Shown piece by piece: positions 12,826 to 24,181 of a DNA stretch of 64,000 nucleotides (its first letter is position 1; the number at the start of each line of letters is the position of its first letter). Origin of the DNA: Coniferiporia sulphurascens (lineage: Eukaryota; Basidiomycota; Agaricomycetes; Hymenochaetales; Hymenochaetaceae); NCBI GenBank assembly GCA_002794785.1, contig NBBA01000017.1, positions 124,001 through 188,000 of the forward strand, given 5' to 3'. The position numbers and the translations under genes were made by a program. The notes below the pieces were generated by a model, which worked only from the letters and a program-made list of their open reading frames with translations, was not told the origin of the DNA and did not search any database.

Positions 12826-12840
12826 AGTCAGGCGGCGGAA
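12826..12840 (-). promoter_or_regulatory. Promoter element shared by both GH16 genes
   Basis: AGTCAGGCGGCGGAA (plus strand) occurs identically here and at 16278-16292, about 200-220 nt upstream of each GH16 start codon. It is the longest perfectly kept block I see in these otherwise diverged promoters. This suggests a regulator site or a slow-changing remnant of the duplication; the factor is unknown. Confidence 0.5.
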
Positions 12841-14786
12841 AGGACTACACCAAAGGGGGACAAGACCAGCGGGGAGGACCGACGCTTTGCTTGGGGCTAG
12901 GCACGAAATGCAACGCAAGTTTCCCGGAAAAATTATAGCTTAATTTCAGGTGTCATCATGGGATAGCGAGGGGCGAATACGAAACGTCGGGCTCGACGTC
13001 GATGCGGGGGGACGCCCAACGAGAAAGACGCAGAAAGCGAAGTTGCCTGAAAAAACCCTGGACCAGAAATGATCGACTTGCCAAAGACGGCAACAAACGT
13101 GAGCTGGCACAGATCGCCGTAACTGGATTGATGGGCACTGACGCTTTTACGGCCGTCACGCGCCAGAAAACAAGTTACCAGGGAAAGGGGGTATGTTTAT
13201 GCGCACAGACGTGGCAGGAAAATCAGAAAGTCGAGCAAGAAGGAACAAATACCAGGAACTTTTCTTCGCCTTTTTTGTGCAACAAGGTCGATCACATCTT
13301 GACGGTCGCACCGAAGTCAAGGGGAAGGACAGAGAGGAGATGCACGAAAGACTCGTCCTTCGAGGGATTATTGCTACTCAATGGTAATTTCTATAAGATT
13401 TGTGACCCTTTACCCGCTTTCGTGGGCTTGGTCCTTACCTCTTCGCGCCCAATATTAATCCAAGAGGGGCCGGACGCTTACCACATGGACGTTGGTGTTC
13501 TAGATGCGTGACGGCACGTGAACTGAGTGTCTCGATAACAAGATTTTCAGGCACCGATTGCGTAATACGTGAGGTATGCAAACCACAGTCGAGATACAAA
13601 GGGCAATTGCACAGGCGGGTTGATCTCAACCACACTCCTCTCTCAGACCGTACCGTTTGGCGGGGCTTATCAAATGTGGCCAGTGTATTCTTAGCCGAGA
13701 AGGTCGTCTGGCGCTTATATTTTTGGTCATGCACTGTTCGAAGCTCTGCTGCGAATTGGAAGTCTGACATTTTAGCAATCAGCGCTTTTAGATGTGCAGC
13801 AGATTCTGCCCTTTAGGTCTACCTTCCTGATAGGCGATTTAATTTCCATTAGATTCGAATAAAAAAGCGCGAATGGAGTGACTGACGAGATCTGACCGTG
13901 GATGCGCACCATGCTAAGCACTCAACTTTGAGTAACGCCATGGGCGGGAACGCTCCTGAAAACCCTAAGGTAATATCTGGAGTCTGACCTGGAGCTGGGC
14001 TGGTTCTATTTACAGGACAGCTGAGAGTTTCGATGATCTAAGGCATGGACCTACTATATAGGAATAAGGCAGGTTCCAAACTGTGATCGGCTCCTATGGT
14101 TCTGGATAATCACGTTCAAAAGTCCATATCTTCAGACCTACAGTGTCATGCCGTTCGCCTTAGGCTGCCACTCCCTTGTCATCTTTTCTGTCCGGTGTTC
14201 CTATTTTGCCTACTTGTTCCCAGCTTCCACCTGTGTTTGACTGACGTTCACTCATATACCCTTATACACTTGATTTCTCAACTTTGATTACGGAGACCCG
14301 CTTCTCATAGAGCTTCGCTTCGCGCAGATCAAGTCGCACAGCATCACCTCCAGCCGAAAACAAGTCCGATCTGAGGCTGTACTCCTCATCTCGGACACAA
14401 TACAGTATATAAGTGGAATCAAACCCAGCAGCGAGCTAGGACACGCGCAGCAACAAGTCCCTCCAGAAGTTCACAATTCAATTTTGGGTATTTTAAACAG
14501 TTACATCACAGACAATGTAGCACAGCCGAATCAATCGAGCAATACACTACTTATGGCAATTTTGAACAGAACGCTACCCGAAGGCCATGGCAAGCGTGAG
14601 GGCGGGGATTTACAACCAGAAAGCGTAGAAAAAGGGACCATGAACAGTTTCCGGCCAACATGCTACCACTGCTTCCCGCTGCCTCTTGGACCGATGTACA
14701 CAAATAGATATCAAATACCAAATAAATAGAAAGAAAAAAAGAACTCGGCAGACTACTTCTTTTCCCCTTGCTGCAAGGCCTAGGCC

Positions 14787-16079
14787 TTACTCGTACACGC
14801 GCACGCCAGCAAAGTCGAAGTACGCATCGACGAAGGCCGACGGGTTGTTGTTAACGTAGTCTGGGAGAAGGAAGAACTCAGGTTAGAACTGCGACCGGTA
14901 TTATCTATTGAAAACTGGCCAGTGACATACCAACGCAGTCTCCAGGGCATCCGTCAGCGGTGTAGATAGAGTCTATCCCTGCCCACTCTCCGCCTAAAAA
15001 GGTACAGGATCGCGGAAATCAGAAATACGATTATGTGAGAAAAATCTTTCTCTTACAGAAAGTCAAGTTGATGATGACGTTGTTGCTACCGAAGTGCGAA
15101 GCAATATCGCAGTCAGTGTTCGGGAAGAGTGCAACAGGCTCGCCCTACGATCATAATCGAGAAAAAAAACTCAATAATTGATACGAACGGAAGACACGCT
15201 GAAATACCCACCCAGTTGTCGGTGTCAATGGTCGAAGATCCACTGGAGACTCCAGAAGGCACAGTGGAGTCACCACGCGACCAGAAGAAGACGCGAATAA
15301 AGTCGGTGGTACGCTCCATCGCGTACCATCCGCCACTCGCCGAGTTGAAGTCTGGCCCGTAGTTGTTGGCCTTGTTGTTGTGCACGCCGCATCCATCATT
15401 ACCGTTCACAGACGTATCACAGTCCGTTTCAAGCGGTGTTCTAAAATCACAAACATCATGAGAGTAAGACCAATGTAGTGCGTCGTATCGGACGAACCCA
15501 GTCTGTTGGATGCCGCTGGGCATTGAGCAGCCTGGGCTTGTGTGAAGAGTACTTTGGTTCGGTGACTCGTCGTTCACACCCTCAACAATGTCCACTTCTC
15601 CGCCTGCGGGCCAGCCGTCCTCAGTAGTCTCCCATGCAGCGGGCCAGGTCCCACACCCCTGAGGCATGTGGCGCATGTCAAACCTACAAATTTGACCATA
15701 GTCAGTCGCCCCCTCCCAAACACGCTAGAGAATGATAATTAGAGGAAACTCACACAACAACGTGCGTCGTGTATGTGTTGTCACTCTTAATCCGCACACT
15801 GTTGCGTCCTGGGCCACTTGCCGAAAGGGTCGTTGTCGAGTCGGCGCGCATGATGAATGTGTCGCTCGACGCAAACGTGAGATTGTCGGCGACAGCAGTC
15901 GCCTGGTCGACGTAGTTAACGCGTCCGGCAGTCGGGTCTGCGATTGCTTCGAACGAGAAGCCCGAGTAGAAGCCCTCGCCTACGAAGTTGTCCGTGAGGC
16001 TGTATGTCGCAGCGGACACAAGCAGGGGGTTCGCCGAGAAGACCGTAGCGGCCAGTAATAAGAAGCTGCTGCTCAACAT
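14787..16079 (-). CDS. GH16 endo-1,3(4)-beta-glucanase, Lam16A-like, copy 2
   Basis: Tandem paralogue of the gene at 11259-12617, with the same exon arrangement. Signal peptide MLSSSFLLLAATVFSANPLL; mature start ATYSLTDNFVGEGFYSGF. Catalytic motif GGEVDIVEGVND near 15585, preceded by FDMRHMPQGCGTWPAAWE. Later blocks: DCDTSVNGNDGCGV, GGWYAMERTTDFIRVFFW, ASHFGSNNVIINLTFC, and an end VDYVNNNPSAFVDAYFDFAGVRVYE directly followed by the stop. It therefore has the plain Lam16A-type end and lacks the extra tail of copy 1. Secreted, acting on beta-1,3-linked glucan by family. The promoter shares the TATA-like and GCGGCGGAA elements with copy 1, so joint regulation is likely. Confidence 0.92.
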
Positions 16080-16180
16080 TTTGCGAGTTCCTCGTCTCTG
16101 AGATGCGGGTCGAATGGGGAAGAGGGGGGGGGGAGGGGCGAGAAGAAGCCTGTGTTGTGTCTTTCGTCCAGGTGTTTCCT

Positions 16181-16191
16181 GCATATTTATA
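16181..16191 (-). promoter_or_regulatory. TATA-like element of GH16 copy 2
   Basis: GCATATTTATA on the plus strand (TATAAATATGC on the coding strand), about 100 nt before the ATG; identical to the element before copy 1. Confidence 0.5.
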
Positions 16192-16277
16192 CGCGGAATC
16201 CTACGAGACCCAGCGAGTTTACGATAGCGTGCAAGAAACTACCGAGTCGCTATGGTATCGCCAGCTAATCTTTCCCA

Positions 16278-16292
16278 AGTCAGGCGGCGGAA
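16278..16292 (-). promoter_or_regulatory. Promoter element shared by both GH16 genes
   Basis: Second occurrence of AGTCAGGCGGCGGAA, at nearly the same distance from the start codon as in copy 1 (see 12826-12840). Confidence 0.5.
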
Positions 16293-16639
16293 GAGATCGT
16301 GCTCCAGATGGACAGGAATAGCGGTAAAGCCGTCACTTTGCCCTGAAGAGGCTTCTGAGACTGCGCGGATACACCGGAGAAATTAAGGCCTAATTCCGAG
16401 GGCATCATGAGGATAGAAAGCATTTTCGGTATGTCGCGCGCTCGGAATAGCTGTTGGCAGGAGCCACTTATCAGAGGCGTCAAAGAAAAAACCCTAGAAG
16501 AGCTGTGATCAGTTTCCCTAACGCGGCCATGTGCGTGAGCTGGCACGCGGTTGCTATAGCTGGCCTGTTGATATTTTGATATGTCATGGGCGTAAAACGT
16601 GCAATCACGCGCCAGAACAACGCACAATAAAAGGGACCA

Positions 16640-19600
16640 CGATTACACTCTGCAGACGTGGCAAGTAAGTCATATGGCAATTTGGAGTGGGCGGCCGCCG
16701 AAAGTGCCCATAGCGATGCCGGAGTTTCCGTCTCTAAACACGGGTCCGAACGGGTCCTACGAGGAGGGAGAAAAAGATTGACGAGCAGTTATGCCTGTTC
16801 CGCGGGCTTCGTGACTTCCATTTTTTTTCGTGGACTTTATTTTGAAGAGCTTTAGTCCCGTCGTCCACAGTACGCTAGTCAAATGGAGTGAGCAAAAAGT
16901 CGACGAGGCTACATGTGCGTTCTGCAGTTGTACAGCGCGCGCGATGAGAACGAGTACGGATTGGGCGATAATAAGAAAGGAGATAGCAAGTAAGCAAGAT
17001 CAATACTTCCATTAATTAAGGGGGCTGTAGTAGCCGAAAGCCTGACCCGGCTGAGAAAGACAGAGTCTACGCGTCAAGGTGCTAAGTCTCACTTTCCCTT
17101 TACGGCACTCACGAAGTAGCCGCAAAAGGCATGGCCGCATACATACTAGTAGTACTTGTTATAACAACTTAATGCAACATACACTCAGCGAAGACACAGA
17201 AAGGTTTTTGTACCTCATCCGACATTGCTCGTTTAATCAAGTTTGAGACAATGTGATTATTCACAAGCCCATACTAGGCTACGGCTTTCGTCAACAAGTT
17301 TCCGCGGCGGCAATGAGGGTAGGGATCGAACCGTTTCACCGAGCTAAATGAAGGAAAGTAACTGTGGTGAAACGACTTGGATAGTGCCTCTAAGTTGATG
17401 GCTCGACAAGGAAGCAATCGGAACGCAAAAACGAATCTAAAATTACTGGGATCGGTGCGGGTCGGCGTAGCTAGTCACCGGAATATACGCAAACCTATAT
17501 CTATGTAAATCAGACAGCAAAAGATCGAATGCTTACCGAAGTGGGCAGCCCGAAAACACATCATGATGAAACCAAGACAAGCGAGAGCTGGAATGCAAGC
17601 GAGTGTGCGCCCTTGATCCGGAGGCTTTTCCTTGCCACTGAATCTGGACGGTAAATATTCGGACATGCCTGTGTATCCCGAGTGGGTCACGGTAGACATC
17701 CAGCTGACACACTGTAAGTAAGAAGAGTTGACCACGAGAAAGTTTTCGGAGCGTCTGAAAAATGAAAGAAGCACTTCGTGTCGGAAAAAAGGACTAGCGG
17801 CCTCCGAGTTGGCAAGGCACTTTCACAATCGATCTCTTCAAATTCGACGTATAGGGGAACGAGGAGTTCAGGACTATGGGAAGACGGGCAGCCGACCTGC
17901 TACTACTGGACGTCGAAAATCGGTGTGACTGCTCCTATGTGTTTCGGTGAGCTCTCGAATATATCGGTGACACGAAGCAGAAGAAAGTAACCCGCCAATC
18001 CAGCTACATTTGTGTATACTGATTAGCTCGAGGATCAGGGGAATTCATCAACAAGGGTGCCACGGAATAGCCATCGATCGGTATTCACAGAGCCGGATCA
18101 TGACGAGTTCGCTCAGACAAGAGACCAGAAATCACGAACTCGGAGGACTTTGGTTTAGGCGAAGATAGGGGGAAAGGGAATCAGGCACATTCGAAGCACG
18201 GTCGAGGTGATGGATGCTCCGCACGGGGGGACGCGCGTCTTCCAGGCAAGGCAGACCGAGGTTGGGTCGATGGATGAACAAAGCCGTCTCCATGCCCCCA
18301 ATTCCCCCAGGCTCGACTTCTCGGACCCAGGCAATCCGTTCGAGTGGTATTAACCTTGATGCCCTAAGTCCAAGGAACACGAAGCTACAATTCACTGAGG
18401 TAGTCTTAATACACAAGTTAAGACTGGTTTCATTCTAAGATATTCAATGGCGGTAATCATCTTTACACGTTATCAATAAAACAGATTATTGCGTACACGG
18501 CTCAGTCCCCCCTCAGAGGCATTACGACCTTCGGGATACGCTCAGCAGCAATGAGGAAAGGACGACGACTCGCAACGCAAACTCACCAATCCTGAATTCG
18601 AAGGCGGTTAAAGGTTAATAAGTCGGGAACGAAATGAGAAGGGAACCGCGTGTGCGGCCAACAAGAGATTAGGCTCGGACATAAGCAAATGTCGGCGTTG
18701 GAGAAGCCCCAGACAGCGCCTTGCGACATGAGCACGACACGTGCCTTTCTCCATTCGAAGCGTCGCAAGCCCTGCGTTCGCCCCGCTGTGAGAGTGAGAT
18801 GCAAACCTGTAGATGAGAGTCAATATTGGTTATTTTCAATTCGGACTTGAACAAATTGAGAAAAGAAAAGAATCAGAAAGTATATAGGCAATAAGTTATT
18901 GTATCCACATCTCCACGAATGGAGTCAGTACAGGTCTGAACTTGATCATCACCGAAAAAGGTATCGTAAAAGGCTCCAGGGGAGAAGAAACTCACCGACA
19001 CCAATCAACCCAACCACGGGCAAGCAGAAGCCACTGCATGAGCATTGTATGCACTAGACATTAGCAGACATCATTTGACGGACTGTCGGTATCAAGCTAC
19101 CGCCAGCTCGCCCGACTTGGCTATGCTCTAGCCGTTGATAGATTTTATGCAAGAGCTCAGAGTGCAGCACGCCTCAAACCGGACAGTACACAAGACGAGA
19201 ATTCCAGCGTAGAGTTGAGGGAGCCTGTGTATCAGCAGCTTCGTCTACATGTCGAAGTAAAAACTGCTAGCAACATGCTGGACACGGAAGGAGGAAGAAA
19301 TTTTACAAAAAGTTATGTACTTTCTAAGCGATGTGTGTACCTGTTTGTTTGCTTATGTCGTGCTCAATTCGCCAACCAATCATCACTGGGCCAAGAGGTT
19401 AAATTAACACCGCTAACGAGAATAAGACAAAACTCAATCTATGAGTTCTGGCGCTTTAAGCTGCTTCTATCAACGCAATGCATGCTTCTCGTATCATATC
19501 CGAATGTGTTTGATTCGTTTCATCCGGACGCCCAGCGTAAAAAATATCCGACACGAGTATCTGTATCACCGCTGTGCGACACTAAGATGGTTGCTCTGAG

Positions 19601-21327
19601 TCGGACTGTTTCCTCCCGGCCCCTTTACGCTCAAAGGATACCAGAAGAACAAAAAAGCATTATCAAATTGGTATGCCTGACTCAGAATTTCTTCGCAAAG
19701 AAGGTTGACTTGATCCTGACTCTCGACAAGATGTATTTTATTGCCACCTTAGTTCCAAGAATGCAACATATCTCCACTGCCGCCAGACACCCATTCCCCC
19801 TTCGGGTGCACAAGTAAATCAGATCAAGCATTCGCGAGGCTTAAAGAGTCACTATGCCGTAGCAATGAAGGCGACTGCTTTTTAAGCCTTCATCTCTCGA
19901 GCCACCCCCCTCTCGCATATGTAGGACTCGAATGCTATGTCAACAGTACTATCCCATTTCTCCGCTGGAAAACCTAATCATTTTGTATGCTAGATGTACA
20001 AACAGCTTATGTAAAGGTACATGTCGATAATTGATCTAGTCTCACTGTCTAGCACTGATACTCAGATCCTCCACGCACGGTATACGGAATACTCAAGCCA
20101 CGGAAAACGGCGGCGGGAAAATCGATGCCGTCATGTTGATTCCACTTATCCCTCGCTCCCTCAGAAGATGGACGTTTGTTACAAGGCTGCATAGAACACA
20201 AAAGTGAAGATCAAATCTCTAGAATTTTGGGTAAGGCAAATGTGAACGACTTTCGACCTCCACTGACATTGAATATTATTGCGTATACAGGCATCCACCT
20301 ATTTGGACGTCGAAAAAGCAGCGAAGTACATCGATGAACCAAACGAAACCCATCTACAGGATAATACACCAGGGGAGGGGGGGGAGGGAGCACCCTACAA
20401 AACGACACACTCGGAAAGGACCTGGAACGTCGACCGGAACAAGGTCACGGTGGTTCGGAAGTCTCGGCAGGGAAGAGGTCAACGAACGGCTCCAGGATCG
20501 CAGCGCAGATGGTACGTGCGGCAGGAAGCCGACCGGGAGATCGAGGTAATGCCATATACCGGGAGATGGGGAAAAAGAGAGCGTTCTCCGTTGTCTGAAG
20601 TATATGCGGAAGACGCACTGGCAGACAGCAAGGTATCTCGATATCTAAGAACTGAGGACAAAAGGGGGTAAAACGCGGGTATGCGTCCAGACATCTTTCA
20701 GAACACCACGGGTTGGCATAGACACCAGGAAGTCGTCATAATATTGGTACCGGACTGGAATTTCAGAGAACATAGGACCCGCCAGTGATGGTCGTACAAA
20801 TAATCCCTTCTATCAAGTCTTATTTACGGACTAATGACTCCTGAATAATATTCAGAGCCAATGGCTGATCTATACACCTATAACTTGTAATCTGTGATAA
20901 TGCAAATAATGTTATCGACCTACACAGATTTCTGTAAGTCGAAAATGCGCGAGCGTTGGAAACACAGAATCTCAGGGTACCTACTACGTAAAACATTTTC
21001 AGTTAAGCACGGAACAAAATCCGTTTCGCTCGACTCAGAAACAATCAGTATAAGGGAAATGATACGGGTTACAAATGATATTCGTGGTAGTGGTAAGTGG
21101 AGACACATGATAGGGTATTTACTAATTCACAAGGCAAGATGGCGGGAGGACGTATGCGAGCACACGCCCGAAGGGAATAGGATCCGAGATTAAACGGATA
21201 AAAATTATGCGGAGTATGTGGAATTAGTTAGTAATGTGCTTAAGAACTACTCCGGGGGTGCCAAACACAATCAAGAAAGATGCGGACGTAGTGGTCGCCA
21301 CCAAAGCCGACGAATCTAGGTGAAAGA
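16640..21327. other. Gene-poor region
   Basis: About 4.7 kb between the GH16 pair and RAD6. Apart from the P450-like remnant at 17490-18330 nothing is recognisable. The longest open stretches (19215-19817 plus, 200 codons; 20279-20671 plus, 130 codons) show no domain, signal peptide or splice-extended homology. I do not call them genes. The lack of coding signal suggests old decayed sequence. Confidence 0.5.
17490..18330 (-). pseudogene. Probable decayed cytochrome P450
   Basis: Three P450-like pieces lie in the right order on the minus strand but in broken frames. The first (18290-18200) reads HRPNLGLPCLED then RPPVRSIHH, resembling the K-helix neighbourhood (RPNLPYLEA...RPPVPLG). The second (about 17700-17610) reads YRDP in one frame and YLPSRFSGKEKPPD in the next, like the conserved ...P-x-RF-x-GK-PPD block. 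The third (about 17560-17530) reads CFRAAHFGKHSIF, like the heme-ligand stretch CPGRHFG-x-SIF with bases changed and inserted. No continuous frame can be made and the arginine-rich heme loop is lost. The call rests on motif order only; chance similarity is possible. Confidence 0.42.
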
Positions 21328-22029
21328 TCATGCAGACTCGGGTGCAACCTCCTGCTCCTCCTCTTCACCAGGGTCCATCCAAGATTCCTCAACTGTCGCT
21401 TTCACACGCCGAACATACTCTTTTAGGTTCTCGCGGTACAGCTGGGCAGCTTCGGCATTGGCAGGGCTTGAACGAACAAGTTGGATCATTAACGCCGTGT
21501 TCACGTCCGACAGCATGGTGCATACCTATTTGGATTTGGGTCATGCAATAGACTTTGTATACTAGTGAGTATGGCGGCAACATCGTACGTGGGACTCCAG
21601 CGGTTTTGTAAGATGTCGAGGCAAAGCTCGCCATTTGCATAAACGTTCGGGTGGAACATGTGCGAGAGGAACTTGACAGTCGGTGGTTTGTTCGGGTAGC
21701 TTTCGTCGAAGGTCAGGAGAAGCTTGAACGTCCCATCTTCAAACGGCGTGTCGGCTGAGCACATCAAGTGGTAGAGAAAGGAGACACAATGTCTTCAGCT
21801 TGGAGGCTTGCGTAATCGGGTGAGTTGCACACTCACCTGGACCGAATATAACAGCATTCCACAGCATGATATTGTCAGGGCACGGACTCCCCGAAATTCC
21901 ACCCGGGGGGTCAGTCGAAAGACGCTTGAAGTCGCGGATCAGACGGCGACGAGCTGTTGTAGACTATTATTGAGGCGCATGAGTCCAATCATCGCAACAA
22001 TTTAGAGTATACCTATACCAACATACCAT
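21328..22029 (-). CDS. RAD6: Ubiquitin-conjugating enzyme E2, RAD6 type
   Basis: E2 enzyme for histone H2B mono-ubiquitination, post-replication repair (PCNA) and N-end-rule degradation. The second exon begins [15 protein letters not shown], the signature N-terminus. The fold continues [27 protein letters not shown], the active-site stretch [19 protein letters not shown] (Cys in GELCLDIL, near 21625), [20 protein letters not shown] and [18 protein letters not shown]. It ends in the short acidic tail [15 protein letters not shown] found in fungal RAD6. Start choice: the codon before TCT (Ser2) is TAG, so Met must come from another exon. The nearest fit is ATG at 22027-22029 followed at once by the donor GTATGT, with acceptor AATAG at 21964; this gives a 3-nt first coding exon and a 63-nt intron. 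Four exons in all. Confidence 0.92.
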
Positions 22030-24181
22030 AATTCAAGTGCAAAGGCAACCTGTTACTTAACGGATGGAGATAATATAAAGAAGTTGCTGAGCGAACGGAC
22101 TGAGGCACAAGTACAAGAGAGAGATGCGGTGGACGGTTGTGGCCATTTCCGCTGGGCGAGAGGGCAATGACGAATCGGGCAGAGCTTGATTCCAGATATG
22201 GGCGCTTTGTAAGTGATCCGCGCACTTAGCTGAGACTGTAATTACTCAATCGGAGTTTCTCTCTACAGTACTGAACAAAGCACGCGAGTGGGTGCACGTG
22301 TACGTTTCATTGAGTTATAGCAAACAGTCCCACGACTTATAATATACTCTTCCATCAATGGCTTCGCGCAGCCTAATCTCAGCCAACTACTATCACGCAC
22401 AGAAATGCTATATAAAACCGCCACATTTGGTTACTATGTGTTCCGGAATCCCTAGTACGGTAGCGGTTTTAAACGCTTCCCCTAGGCCCTCTATATCAGT
22501 TACTCAGCAACTCCGAGTCCGAGCGCCCGTAGTGTCATAAATAGGCCAAAGGCTTCCGACTCGGACGGTACTTTCGAACATACATATGGAAATTCGCTGA
22601 GGATCAGTGAGAAATGTAGCAACTTCGAGCATCGCAAGGATAAAAACGTTTCCCTCAGCCTCGCCGCGGACAGGGATCGCTATTCTCCAGTCCCTGCAGT
22701 AAATGACACGGATGCATTCATCCCTACCACTCCAAATCTCCATCTCTCACAATCTGCCCGGAAAACCCGATGCTCGAAATAATGGTTGTCCTTTGATCAG
22801 CATTTCTTGGGCAACTCGGCAATCCAGCCTTGCTTCCCCTTGTCTGAGTATCATCCGCGCGGCTGTGCCTCCTACGAACGGACAACCTGATGGTAACCCT
22901 CCCATCGCGTGCCTTTGCCACCATCATCAATAATTGACGCTTTCGTGTACGCTGATTCAAAGCTCTGTCTTGATGCTCGCGATCAATTCTCACTGATCTT
23001 TACCTAATATACACAGTAAGGGCCCGTCCCCGGGTCGGGTGTTTCTTGTCCTGCATGCAATTGCGTGTATGGCCCGCTGGAGTGTGTCTAATTGTTTTGA
23101 ACGTGCCAGTGGTAGCCTACCAACAATAAGGAGCTGTCTATAGCAGACCTAACAATAAAAGGTATTTGACAAGTTTAAACAGGCTATGATCATCATCACT
23201 TACATCTATCATGGTCTCCTCTATAACGAAAAAATTGCTCTCCATCGGAATAACAAAATCACCAGTCAGATCAACGCAGGTACAACCTACGGCACCAGAT
23301 AGTCTGGAGTGTCGTGCGGATCACCGATTGCGACGTCTTGGTCGCCACAGAGCCAGCCGTGCGCTACCGTTGATACAGTACTCGTAGCTCGCGACTAGTC
23401 GGAGGCAATCCGCTTACGGTTAACTGCTCGCAATCACAGCCGTTATTAAGCCATGGGATCACTGGTGCGTCGGAACGTCGTAAGTAGGGCGCGCCCGGCG
23501 TGGCTATTCTAGAAAAGATATGCAGGTAGAAAGGACATACCCAATTGGCGCAGGGGCGGTATGATTGGTTAAATTGCCACGAATCGGTACTTCTCCCACA
23601 TCTGTGCTTACATGTGTGGGAGTTAGCCGTCGCTTGATGGCATCTGCTGTGTGAAATGATAGCTCGGAAACGCGGGGAAAAGGCATGAAAAGATAGAAAA
23701 AAGGTCCAAGTTAGGCCAAAGAAATGAAAGACCAAAGCCAGGAAGCTGAGGTGAAATGTAGGATTTCATTGGAGATCAACTTTTAACGAAGACAGGAAAT
23801 TGGTTGTGGGAGAGGAGGCCGGGCAACGCGGGGAGACGTTCAGTGAGAGATAATCTAAGCGAGTTACCATAGCGGGATCGGTGGTCGCCTAGTCAACACG
23901 ACCCGTAGGAGAGGTACGCCTGACGGTGTCCCCTGTATATCTTGGCCTCCGCTGTTGCCAAGCTCCCTCAACCGCCCTCCTTCGCTTTCTCCCCCCTTTC
24001 CACTGTGAGTTTTATTGTAATTTCGTCCCTATGAATTTCAACTAATTTTCTTTCTTCCTGCAGTCTCTTTCTTTCTGTATTCTTTGGGCTGCGCCCCCCG
24101 CCCTTCTCTTGTCACTCGCTAGGCCAGACAGCAGGCTTCTGTTACTTTCTCTTTAGGTTGAACCTTGAATTTTCAATCAAA
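22030..24181. other. Intergenic stretch between RAD6 and the ferritin-like gene
   Basis: About 2.1 kb between divergent genes. No supportable coding exon, RNA gene or repeat found. The last 200 nt are strongly CT-rich, as expected for the promoter and 5' leader of the gene that starts at 24182. Confidence 0.5.
24005..24063 (+). other. Possible 5'-UTR intron of the ferritin-like gene
   Basis: GTGAGT at 24005 and a pyrimidine-rich CTTCCTGCAG ending at 24063, with CAACTAATT as a possible branch site, fit a 59-nt intron in the leader upstream of the ATG at 24182. No transcript evidence. Confidence 0.4.

Larger units (their letters stand above)
12618..14786. other. Upstream region of GH16 copy 1 and spacer to copy 2
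   Basis: About 2.2 kb without a supportable gene. The first 600 nt (to about 13200) is alignable by eye with the upstream region of copy 2: the AGTCAGGCGGCGGAA block, an AATTA...TAATTtC...CATCATG...GGATAG block (about 12930 versus 16380), AAAAAACCCT (about 13048 versus 16485) and CACGCGCCAGAA (about 13158 versus 16605). From 13.2 to 14.8 kb I see no gene, RNA or repeat. Confidence 0.5.

Noticed and set aside
17290..17360. tRNA-like box (GGTTCGATC on the minus strand at about 17332-17324)
   Set aside because: An A-box-like TTAGCTCGGTG lies much too close and no cloverleaf stems can be formed, so it is not a tRNA gene.
19215..19817. 200-codon plus-strand open frame in the gene-poor region
   Set aside because: No recognisable domain, no signal peptide, no extension by splicing; composition like the surrounding non-coding sequence.
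20279..20671. 130-codon plus-strand open frame
   Set aside because: Highly charged translation without any family pattern; not supported as a gene.
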